Assembly: GCA_964451415.1 (NCBI GenBank)
Contig: CAYVHU010000005.1
Location: 122,039-186,038, forward strand
Source of the DNA: CAYVHU01 sp964451415
Lineage (GTDB): Bacteria; Pseudomonadota; Alphaproteobacteria; Rhodospirillales; Magnetovibrionaceae
Reading direction: 5' to 3'
Length of the DNA stretch: 64,000 nucleotides
Below are positions 50,288-57,873 of the stretch, piece after piece. The notes below the pieces were generated by a model. It did no database searches. It was given only the letters and a program-made list of their open reading frames with translations, and was not told the origin of the DNA. The position numbers and the translations under genes were made by a program. Every line of letters starts with the position of its first letter. Within the stretch, counting starts at the first letter, position 1.

Positions 50288-51376
50288 GTGAGCGACATCA
50301 ACACCACACCCGACAACGCAGTCCCTGTGGACGAAACCCGGGATGCGCAACGAAGCGCGGTGGGCAGGCTGCTGCGTGACACGCGTCTGGCGCAAGGACT
50401 GGATATTGCCGACGTGGCGCGCGCCTTGCGCATCAGCCAACGCTATTTGGAATCTCTGGAAAGCGCCCACGACGAGAATTTGCCCGGTCCGACTTATGCC
50501 ATCGGTTTCGTGCGCAGCTATGGTGAACATCTGGGCCTGGATGGCGAGGAAATCGTCCGTCGTTACAAAGGCGGCACCGATGCTGTGGAAGCACAGGCCG
50601 ATCTTGTTTTCCCCAAACCCATTTCCGACGGCGGTGTGCCCGGGGCGGTCGTTCTGGGCCTGGGTCTTGTGATTGCCGCTGTGGCTTATGGGGTGTGGTA
50701 TTGGCACTCCAGCGCCAATACGCTTCGCGTGGCACAGGTAGATCCGGTGCCGCAATATCTTTCGGGACCCGCTGCGCCGCCGCCGTTGCAATCCCCAAAA
50801 ACGGTGCCGCCCGAAAAGGCATTGGCGTCCCCTGCGCCTGAGAAGGCTGGTGTGCCAGTTGTAAAAACACTGCAAAATCCACCCAAAGCGCTGGGCTCAA
50901 CCTCGCTGAAACCGCAGACGCCCCCCGATGGTGGTGCTGCGACGACGTCTCAAGGTCCTTTGCCCGCGGCGGAAACCAGTCCGTCTGCGGCGGAAATCGC
51001 GCTTGTCGACGAAACGCCGCCTGCGGCACGTTCCGCCAAGGCTGTGTCTGGGGGCGTTGCCTCGCGCAAGCCCTCAGGTGATGTTGTTTCGGCCGTGCAC
51101 CCCAGTCGCATCACCGTGCGGGCGAAAGCGAACAGTTGGATCCAAGTTCGCGATGTCGCCGCAAATCGCCTGTTGTTCACCCGTTTGTTGCGTCAGGGAG
51201 ATTCTTACAAAGTTCCCGACCGTGCGGACTTACGTTTGATGACGGGCAATGCGGGGGCTTTGGAGATTATCGTGGACGGCAAGGTTGTCCCGCCTCTGGG
51301 TGCGGTGGGCGAAGTGCGCCGTGATGTCGCGTTGGACCCGGACAAGCTTAAGGCCGGTGTCACCGGGGCTCATTAG
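50288..51376 (+). CDS. RodZ-like helix-turn-helix membrane protein
   Basis: 362 residues from GTG 50288. Domain order: N-terminal helix-turn-helix of the HTH_25 type (LLRDTRLAQGLDIADVARALRIS, near 27), a single transmembrane segment (GAVVLGLGLVIAAVAYGVWYW, near 119), a Pro/Ala-rich periplasmic linker, and a C-terminal beta domain (RITVRAKANSWIQVRDV onward) of the DUF4115 type. RodZ links the MreB cytoskeleton to cell-wall synthesis. It occupies the usual place before ispG. Confidence 0.88.
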   Translation: MSDINTTPDNAVPVDETRDAQRSAVGRLLRDTRLAQGLDIADVARALRISQRYLESLESAHDENLPGPTYAIGFVRSYGEHLGLDGEEIVRRYKGGTDAVEAQADLVFPKPISDGGVPGAVVLGLGLVIAAVAYGVWYWHSSANTLRVAQVDPVPQYLSGPAAPPPLQSPKTVPPEKALASPAPEKAGVPVVKTLQNPPKALGSTSLKPQTPPDGGAATTSQGPLPAAETSPSAAEIALVDETPPAARSAKAVSGGVASRKPSGDVVSAVHPSRITVRAKANSWIQVRDVAANRLLFTRLLRQGDSYKVPDRADLRLMTGNAGALEIIVDGKVVPPLGAVGEVRRDVALDPDKLKAGVTGAH

Positions 51377-51437
51377 CGTCGCCGTATACCGCCTTGTTCC
51401 CTTCACCCCCCGGTTCTGCATTCCAGGAAAGCGAAAG

Positions 51438-52679
51438 ATGAGCGACACCCAGCTTCTGCCCCGGCGTCACAGGACCGTTCCCGTCAATGTTGCAGGCGTA
51501 ACGCTTGGCGGCGGTTCGCCCATCGTCGTACAGTCCATGACCAATACGGATACCGCAGATGTCGAGGCCACCGTGGCCCAGGTCACGGCATTGGCGCGTG
51601 CGGGTTCGCAACTGGTGCGCCTGAGCGTGGACAGGGATGAAGCCGCCCGGGCGGTGCCGTTGATTCGCGACGCGTTATTGCTCCAGGGTGTCAACGTGCC
51701 GTTGGTGGGTGATTTTCATTATATCGGCCACAAACTGTTGCACGACCATCCGGCCTGTGCCGAGGCCCTGGCAAAATTCCGCATCAATCCCGGAAACGTT
51801 GGTTTTGGTGAGAAAAAGGACGCTCAGTTCGCCACCATGATCGAACTGGCGGCGAAGTTGGGCAAGGCGGTGCGTATCGGTGTCAACTGGGGCAGTCTGG
51901 ATGAGGCTTTGATACGCAGTGTGATGGATGAAAACGCGCAGCGCGCCGTGCCGCTGGCGTCTGAAGCGATCATCCGTGAAGCTCTGGTGCGCAGCGCGCT
52001 CGACAGTGCCGCACGCGCAGAGGAATTGGGCTTGGCGCGTGAGCGTATAGTCTTGTCGTGCAAGGTGTCGGACGTACCGGCGTTGATCGCCGTGTATCGT
52101 GATCTGGCGGAACGTTGCGACTATGCCTTGCACCTTGGCTTGACCGAGGCAGGCATGGGTGACAAGGGTGTGGTGGCGTCCACGGCTGCCCTGGCGGTGC
52201 TGCTCAACGAAGGTATCGGCGATACCATACGGGTTTCCTTGACCCCGCAGCCCGGCGCCTTGCGCGAACGTGAAGTGCATGTGGCGCAGGACATTCTGCA
52301 AAGCCTGGGGCTGCGCGCGTTTGCACCGCGGGTCACGGCCTGTCCGGGGTGCGGACGCACCACGTCGAGCCTGTTTCAGGAATTGGCCCGCGATATCGAG
52401 GACTATGTGCACGAACGCATGCCTGCGTGGCGCACGGCCCATCCGGGTGTCGAGACGATGAAGCTCGCCGTTATGGGCTGCATTGTTAACGGGCCCGGCG
52501 AAAGCAAGCATTGCAACATTGGCGTCTCTTTGCCCGGTGCCGGGGAAAGTCCTCGTGCGCCGGTGTTCATGGACGGCGAAAAGGTGGCGACCTTGAAAGG
52601 CGGCGATCTCGCAGGCCAGTTTAAGCGCATCGTCGAGGATTACGTGGTAAGGCGCTATCCGTTCAAGGAAACGCCCTGA
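51438..52679 (+). CDS. ispG: 4-hydroxy-3-methylbut-2-en-1-yl diphosphate synthase
   Basis: Penultimate enzyme of the MEP isoprenoid pathway, 413 residues from ATG 51438 (AGGA about 10 nt before). The 4Fe-4S cysteines lie in ACPGCGRTTSSLFQ (near 300) and MGCIVNGPGE (near 345). VQSMTNTDTADVEATVAQV near 30 and VPLVGDFHYIGHKLL near 95 are the family start and substrate segments. Confidence 0.97.
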   Translation: MSDTQLLPRRHRTVPVNVAGVTLGGGSPIVVQSMTNTDTADVEATVAQVTALARAGSQLVRLSVDRDEAARAVPLIRDALLLQGVNVPLVGDFHYIGHKLLHDHPACAEALAKFRINPGNVGFGEKKDAQFATMIELAAKLGKAVRIGVNWGSLDEALIRSVMDENAQRAVPLASEAIIREALVRSALDSAARAEELGLARERIVLSCKVSDVPALIAVYRDLAERCDYALHLGLTEAGMGDKGVVASTAALAVLLNEGIGDTIRVSLTPQPGALREREVHVAQDILQSLGLRAFAPRVTACPGCGRTTSSLFQELARDIEDYVHERMPAWRTAHPGVETMKLAVMGCIVNGPGESKHCNIGVSLPGAGESPRAPVFMDGEKVATLKGGDLAGQFKRIVEDYVVRRYPFKETP

Positions 52680-52680
52680 C

Positions 52681-53994
52681 ATGGCACAAACCCCTTCCAC
52701 GGTTTCGGACGCTGCGGAGCATTACGTCGTCGTCGGAGCCAACCACCGTTCCAGCACCATGGCGATGCGGGACCGTATTTTCGTTGAAGAAACGCGCAAT
52801 CCGGCGGTGTTGGCGCGGTTGCGCGAAAAGGGCGTGGATCAAGCCATGCTGCTGGCGACCTGCGATCGGGTGGAAGTGGTGGGCGTCAGTAAAGAGCCCG
52901 ATGCCTTTCGCGCGGTCGTACTCGATGTCCTCGCCGCCGAAGGCGAGTGCGCCGTGGATGAATTGAGCGAACAAACCTATACCCTGATCGACGAGGTGGC
53001 CGTGGAACATGTATTTTGTGTGTGTGCCTCGCTTGATAGTTTGATGGTGGGGGAGCCGCAGATCCTGGGTCAGGTGAAGCAGGCCCACCGCCTTGCGCGC
53101 GAAGCCCATAACGTCAAGGCGGCCCTGGAAACCTGGCTGCAAAGTGCTTATGCCGCTGCCAAAAAGGTACGCACGCAAACGCGCATCGGTGAAGGTCCTG
53201 TCAGCATGGCCGCCAGTGCGGTGCGGATTGCGCGCGATGTGTTCGGCGATCTTTCGCGTTGCCATGCGGTGATGCTGGGCACCGGGGACATGGGGGAACT
53301 GATTGCGCATAATCTTCTCGCCGAGGGCCTGGGGAGCTTGACGATCATCCACCCGCGCGAAGGCCGAGCCGCCATGCTGGCGCGCGAACTGGGGGCGCAT
53401 ATCGGTGACTTCACGTCCCTGGATACACTTTTGGTGAAAAGCGACATCGTGCTCGCAGCCCTCAGCGAGCGCCACTTCTTGCTGGAAAAAAAGCAGGTTG
53501 CCACGGCCATCAAGGCGCGCCGTTATCGCCCGGTGTTCATCATCGACACGGGTGTGCCGGGGGATATCGCCCCCGATGTCGAGCAATTGGACGAAGCTTT
53601 TGTTTATGGCCTGGGCGATTTGGAACAGGTCGCCATGAAGGGGCGCGCGCAACGCGTTGACGCCGCGGCCCAGGCGCGCGGTATTATTTCCGCGGAAGTC
53701 GCCCGCTTTCAACGTATCCGCGCCGAACATGCCGCAGTGCCGGCATTGACGCGCCTGCGCCGTCATTTTGAGGAAGAACGCGAACGCGCCCTTGAAGACG
53801 CGGGCGACGATGCGCAAAAGGCGACGCATTTGCTGGTAGCGCGGTTGCTGCACGGTCCATCGGAAGCTATGCGCAGGATTGCGGCGGGCGACGAAGCCGC
53901 CTGGGCGCGCCTGGAATTTGCTTTGGAAAAATTGTTCGATTTACAGAACCACGATGACAAGGAAGATCTTTTTGAACCTGGAAGAAAATCTTAA
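52681..53994 (+). CDS. hemA: Glutamyl-tRNA reductase
   Basis: First enzyme of C5 tetrapyrrole synthesis, reducing glutamyl-tRNA to glutamate semialdehyde. The 437-residue protein retains the catalytic Cys and flanking Thr and Arg (LATCDRVEVV, near 60), the conserved His and substrate residues in EHVFCVCASLDSLMVGEPQILGQVK, and the IGEGPVSMAASAVRIA segment. The NADPH fold has LGTGDMGELIAHNL, but the usual NRT motif is replaced (IHPREGRA). Asn of TCNR is Asp here. Alphaproteobacteria normally make 5-aminolevulinate by ALA synthase, so the gene is notable. hemA-prfA-prmC is the enterobacterial order, which supports the assignment. Confidence 0.85.
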   Translation: MAQTPSTVSDAAEHYVVVGANHRSSTMAMRDRIFVEETRNPAVLARLREKGVDQAMLLATCDRVEVVGVSKEPDAFRAVVLDVLAAEGECAVDELSEQTYTLIDEVAVEHVFCVCASLDSLMVGEPQILGQVKQAHRLAREAHNVKAALETWLQSAYAAAKKVRTQTRIGEGPVSMAASAVRIARDVFGDLSRCHAVMLGTGDMGELIAHNLLAEGLGSLTIIHPREGRAAMLARELGAHIGDFTSLDTLLVKSDIVLAALSERHFLLEKKQVATAIKARRYRPVFIIDTGVPGDIAPDVEQLDEAFVYGLGDLEQVAMKGRAQRVDAAAQARGIISAEVARFQRIRAEHAAVPALTRLRRHFEEERERALEDAGDDAQKATHLLVARLLHGPSEAMRRIAAGDEAAWARLEFALEKLFDLQNHDDKEDLFEPGRKS

Positions 53995-55045
53995 ACGTGT
54001 GCAGGCGCGCCACGAAGAACTGAGCGCGCTGATGGCTGGCGGGTCTTTGGATGGCGAACAATTGCGTAAAATGGGCAAGGAATATGCCGATCTGACCCCC
54101 GTGGTCGCGGCCATCGATGCCCTGGACGATGCGCATACACAATTGCGCGAAGCCGAGGAAATGGTGGCCGAAAGTGCGGACGATCCTGAACTGCGTGCGT
54201 TGGCGCAAGGTGAATGCGCGCAGATCAAGGCGCGTCTGCCGAAATTGGAACGCCGCGTTCAGGTGCTGTTGTTGCCCAAGGACGAAGCCGACGACAAAAA
54301 TGCCATTTTAGAAGTGCGTGCGGGCGCCGGGGGTGAAGAGGCGGCGCTTTTTGCTGCGGAATTGCTGCGCATGTATCAGCGCTTTGCAGAGCGTCAGGGG
54401 TGGAGATTCGAACTGATGGAGGCCAATGAAACCGGCATTGGCGGTTATAAGGAAGCCGTGGCCAATGTGTCGGGACGCGGCGTGTTTGCCAAGTTGAAAT
54501 TCGAAAGCGGTGTGCACCGGGTGCAACGCGTACCGGAAACCGAATCAGGGGGGCGTATCCACACCTCGGCGGCGACCGTCGCGGTTCTGCCGGAAGCCGA
54601 GGACGTGGACATCAAGGTTCGCATTGAAGACTTGCGTATCGACACCTACCGCGCCCAGGGCGCGGGCGGCCAGCACGTCAATACGACAGACAGCGCGGTG
54701 CGCATCACGCACCTGCCGTCCGGTCTCGTCGTGCAATGCCAGGACGGACGTTCGCAGCACAAGAACAAGGAAAAGGCGATGACCATGCTGCGCGCTAGAC
54801 TCTACGATCATCAGCGCCAAGAACGTGATCGTGAACGCGCGCGTTCGCGCAAGGGGCAAGTGGGTTCGGGCGATCGTTCCGAACGCATTCGCACCTATAA
54901 TTTTCCGCAAGGGCGCGTCACCGATCACCGGATCAACCTGACTTTACACAAACTTGACCGCATTATGGCCGGTGAGCTGGAAGAACTGATTGAAGCTCTC
55001 GGTACCGAAGATCAGGCCCGTCGTTTGGCGGAACTGGGAGGCTGA
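53972..55045 (+). CDS. prfA: Peptide chain release factor 1
   Basis: Stop-codon reader for UAA/UAG; 357 residues from TTG 53972, chosen because AAGGAAG precedes it and the N-terminus then matches RF1 (LNLEENLKRVQARHEEL); ATG 53954 is an alternative. The anticodon-like PET (variant of PxT) lies in RVPETESGG and the GGQ motif in GAGGQHVNTTDSA near 233. It overlaps hemA by 23 nt, so the two are translationally coupled. Confidence 0.96.
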   Translation: MNLEENLKRVQARHEELSALMAGGSLDGEQLRKMGKEYADLTPVVAAIDALDDAHTQLREAEEMVAESADDPELRALAQGECAQIKARLPKLERRVQVLLLPKDEADDKNAILEVRAGAGGEEAALFAAELLRMYQRFAERQGWRFELMEANETGIGGYKEAVANVSGRGVFAKLKFESGVHRVQRVPETESGGRIHTSAATVAVLPEAEDVDIKVRIEDLRIDTYRAQGAGGQHVNTTDSAVRITHLPSGLVVQCQDGRSQHKNKEKAMTMLRARLYDHQRQERDRERARSRKGQVGSGDRSERIRTYNFPQGRVTDHRINLTLHKLDRIMAGELEELIEALGTEDQARRLAELGG

Positions 55046-55049
55046 GGTG

Positions 55050-55943
55050 ATGCAAGAACAAAATGTCGCGACGACGTTTCGCGATATTTGGCGGCGCCTG
55101 GAAGCTTCGGGCAGCGAAAGTGCGCGCCTGGATGCACGTGTTTTGCTGGGTTTTGTTTTGGGCGGCGGCGCGGAACGGGTGTTGGCCGACAGCGCCGAAA
55201 TTTTAAGTCCCGCTAATGCCGAGCGTCTGGAATCCTTGCTGCAACGCCGCCTCGCTCACGAACCCGTCAGCCGCATCGTCGGCACGCGCGAATTCTGGTC
55301 CTTGAATTTCAAAGTTACCGGCGCGACCCTGGTGCCGCGTCCCGATACTGAAACCGTGGTGGAAGCGGTGCTGCGCCACATGTCCGTCACGGCGCCGCGC
55401 ATTCTGGATCTGGGGACGGGAAGCGGGTGTATTCTTTTGGCGTTGTTGAGCGAACGCCCGGAGGCGTTCGGCATCGGGATTGATGCCAGTATGGACGCCC
55501 TGGCCGTGGCGCGGGACAATGGCGAAGCTTTGGGACTGACGCAACGGGTCCGTTTCGTTCAGGCGGATTGGACTCAAGGCGCCTGGATTCGGAATTGCGC
55601 GGGGCCCTTCGATGTCATCGTTTCCAATCCGCCCTACATTCCCATAAGCGATTTTCAGGACCTGGATGCCGATGTGCGTGATTATGACCCTCACACGGCG
55701 TTGGTGGGGGGGAACGACGGCCTTGAGGCCTACCGGGCGATTGTCCCCCGGCTTGACGAACTGCTCGCCCCGCACGGGCTCTGCGTGTTTGAGGTCGGGA
55801 TCGCGCAAGCCGCCGCTGTCACCACCTTGTTGGGGGCGGCGCAGTTTCATGTTGTGGAAACGCGTCGGGACTTGGGCGGGGTTGAGCGTGTTGTCGTTGC
55901 ACGCAAAGAAATTTTTGAGGGAGACAAAAAACAGTTGGAATAG
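55050..55943 (+). CDS. prmC: Peptide chain release factor N5-glutamine methyltransferase
   Basis: Methylates the GGQ glutamine of RF1 and RF2. 297 residues from ATG 55050, with GGGAGG 8 nt upstream. SAM motif LDLGTGSGCILLALL near 118 and the NPPY catalytic motif in VIVSNPPYIPIS near 188. It directly follows its substrate gene prfA. Confidence 0.96.
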   Translation: MQEQNVATTFRDIWRRLEASGSESARLDARVLLGFVLGGGAERVLADSAEILSPANAERLESLLQRRLAHEPVSRIVGTREFWSLNFKVTGATLVPRPDTETVVEAVLRHMSVTAPRILDLGTGSGCILLALLSERPEAFGIGIDASMDALAVARDNGEALGLTQRVRFVQADWTQGAWIRNCAGPFDVIVSNPPYIPISDFQDLDADVRDYDPHTALVGGNDGLEAYRAIVPRLDELLAPHGLCVFEVGIAQAAAVTTLLGAAQFHVVETRRDLGGVERVVVARKEIFEGDKKQLE

Positions 55944-56213
55944 GTTGCTGTTCCGATTAGGCTAACTGCGAACGGGCGGTCGAAGTGGCCGCGGGGGATA
56001 CAGAGCAAGCACCGTGACACGCGTAAAGTGGCGCGGTGCGGAGATTTTCGAAAATCCCAACCACCCCATTCGTTATTACAGGACATGACCGAACGACATT
56101 GCTGAAAACACCTTCGGAAGGTATCCGTGGGATTTTGATTTCGCATTGTTGGCGAAGGTGTTGTCCGGGCGGGGCCCGCTAGCTGTGCTTTCACTCAAAA
56201 CAAAAACGGCATC
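55944..56213 (+). promoter_or_regulatory. Structured leader region of the DUF4167 gene
   Basis: 270 nt with several inverted repeats: GCACCG/CGGTGC (56009-56039), palindrome GATTTTCGAAAATC (56043-56056), and AACACCTTCG (56107-56116) with its exact complement at 56153-56162. CCTTCGGAAGG (56111-56121) can form a local hairpin that excludes the longer pairing. No SD precedes the ATG at 56214. Confidence 0.5.
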
Positions 56214-56930
56214 ATGAAACAAGGTTCAAACCAACGACGGTCTCGTGGCCGCAACCCCAACGGTGGCGGACGACGCAATTCGCGAAATCATACCTTTGAA
56301 AGCAACGGACCGGAAGTCAAAGTCCGGGGCACGGCGCAACAGGTTCTGGATAAATACCTGCAATTGGCGCGCGACGTTCAATCCGGTGGCGACCGCGGCA
56401 ATGCGGAAGCGTATTTGCAGTTCGCTGAACATTATTACCGGGTTCTCAATGTCGAACGTGATGCGGAACAAGCCGACAAACGTGACGGACGCACCGAGGA
56501 AAACGAGCAGAAGCGCGGTGAGGGCGAACCCGGCGTGCAACGGTCGAATCGACACGTTTCAGCACCGCAGAATCCAAGGCCGCAAAGCGCAAGTCCTGAG
56601 GGTCAGGGCGAACAGGCGTTGGACAAGGACAAACCGGCGCAAAGTGATCAAGCCGAGGGCGGACGTGCCAAAGGTGTTCGCGCACCGAATGCGCAAGGAC
56701 GTGGCAGGCGGCGTAAACCAAACAGCGCCAAGCCTAAAAACGAAGCGACGGCCGCAGCCGAAGCCGCAGCCGAAGCCGCAGCCACAAATGATGCCATGTC
56801 CGCTGAAGCAAACGTTGGTGCGCCTGTGAAAAAAATCGAGACGAAAGTGGAAGGCAAGATTTCTTCCAGCTCTTCGGCGTCAAAAGAACCGTCTTCTGGC
56901 GATGCGAAAGAAGCCGCAGCGAACGCCTGA
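56214..56930 (+). CDS. DUF4167 family protein
   Basis: 238 residues. The conserved N-terminal domain is basic and disordered at first (RRSRGRNPNGGGRRNSRN), then GTAQQVLDKYLQLARDVQSGGDRGNAEAYLQFAEHYYRVLN. The rest is low-complexity Glu/Lys/Ala-rich. The family is found after prmC in alphaproteobacteria and its composition suggests RNA binding, but no function is established. The leader before it is highly structured. No SD is visible. Confidence 0.9.
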   Translation: MKQGSNQRRSRGRNPNGGGRRNSRNHTFESNGPEVKVRGTAQQVLDKYLQLARDVQSGGDRGNAEAYLQFAEHYYRVLNVERDAEQADKRDGRTEENEQKRGEGEPGVQRSNRHVSAPQNPRPQSASPEGQGEQALDKDKPAQSDQAEGGRAKGVRAPNAQGRGRRRKPNSAKPKNEATAAAEAAAEAAATNDAMSAEANVGAPVKKIETKVEGKISSSSSASKEPSSGDAKEAAANA

Positions 56931-56967
56931 TTGCGTTTGCGGCGGAACCTTTCAATCGCGTGGGGAT

Positions 56968-57714
56968 TTAATCGAGTAAGGTGACCGTGTCGCCCTTTTG
57001 CACCGCACCACCTTGTTCGACGGTGGCATAGACGCCCATGTGGGTGTGGTCGAAGTGTTTCTTCAAGGCATGCAGAACCTTGACGTCTGCATCGCCCGTA
57101 TGGGGGTTGACGTGGGTGGCCTTGCAACGGTTTGTGTTGTTTGTAATCCGTAAGATGGTTTTGCCGACCTGAAGACGCTTGCCCAGCCATTGCGTTTCCG
57201 CCCACGGCGCGGCGCCTTCAATCCAGAAATTCATGCGGAAACGTTCACGTTCGAGTGAAACGCCGAGAACCTCCTCTAACGCCCGATGGCTCGCCACGTT
57301 CAAGATCGAGACTGGTTCCGCATCGACGTAACCCAGGCTTTCGGCCTGAACGAGACGCGGCGTATTTTCGGGGCTCAATTTCAAATAGCGCGCAATTGTT
57401 TTTGCGATGGCTTCGCGGCCTTCAGGCGCGAAGAGGTTTTCGCTTACCTTAAGCCCGTTCGGGCCGTCGATGGAAAACACGCCTGAGGTTTCATCGAAAC
57501 GGCTTTTCAATTTTGCCAGGGCGAATTCACGCACCAGCACCACGAATTGTGATTTGGGATGCCATCGGTTGTTGTCGAAGGCCTCGCCGTTGGCGTTCGC
57601 CAGTGCCCAGCACCGGTCTTGCGGCAGGCCGAGACCGGGATTCAAAACGGTTTTTTCAAGGGCTTCTCCGCTTAAGCTTTTGACAGGGAAACGCCAAATG
57701 GAGGAAAGTTTCAT
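56968..57714 (-). CDS. MOSC-domain protein
   Basis: 248 residues. An N-terminal MOSC-N beta barrel begins with SSIWRFPVKSLSGEALE, followed by the MOSC domain with RFRMNFWIEGAAPWAETQWLGKRL (near 160) and TNRCKATHVNPHTGDAD near 195 containing the conserved Cys. MOSC proteins carry molybdenum-cofactor sulfur or hydroxylamine-reducing activity; the electron partner is not visible. It is divergent from clpB. Confidence 0.87.
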   Translation of the reverse strand: MKLSSIWRFPVKSLSGEALEKTVLNPGLGLPQDRCWALANANGEAFDNNRWHPKSQFVVLVREFALAKLKSRFDETSGVFSIDGPNGLKVSENLFAPEGREAIAKTIARYLKLSPENTPRLVQAESLGYVDAEPVSILNVASHRALEEVLGVSLERERFRMNFWIEGAAPWAETQWLGKRLQVGKTILRITNNTNRCKATHVNPHTGDADVKVLHALKKHFDHTHMGVYATVEQGGAVQKGDTVTLLD

Positions 57715-57873
57715 AAGCGTTATTCTTCCGTTTCCAGGGAGGTTGCGTTGCGTAAATAATGGACCATATCCTCAATATTAAGAGGATAATGAACCATGAT
57801 TCTGCGAGATCGTTCCGGCTGCCGCTGATTTTAGGGGCTTGGGCGGGTTGTCGCCAAGAGGAGATGCGAATCA

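Noticed and set aside
46855..53853. Long minus-strand reading frames antisense to the flavin oxidoreductase, ptsP, ispG and hemA genes (340-520 codons)
   Set aside because: They mirror codon-position GC bias of well-supported + strand genes, lack SDs and show no family features.
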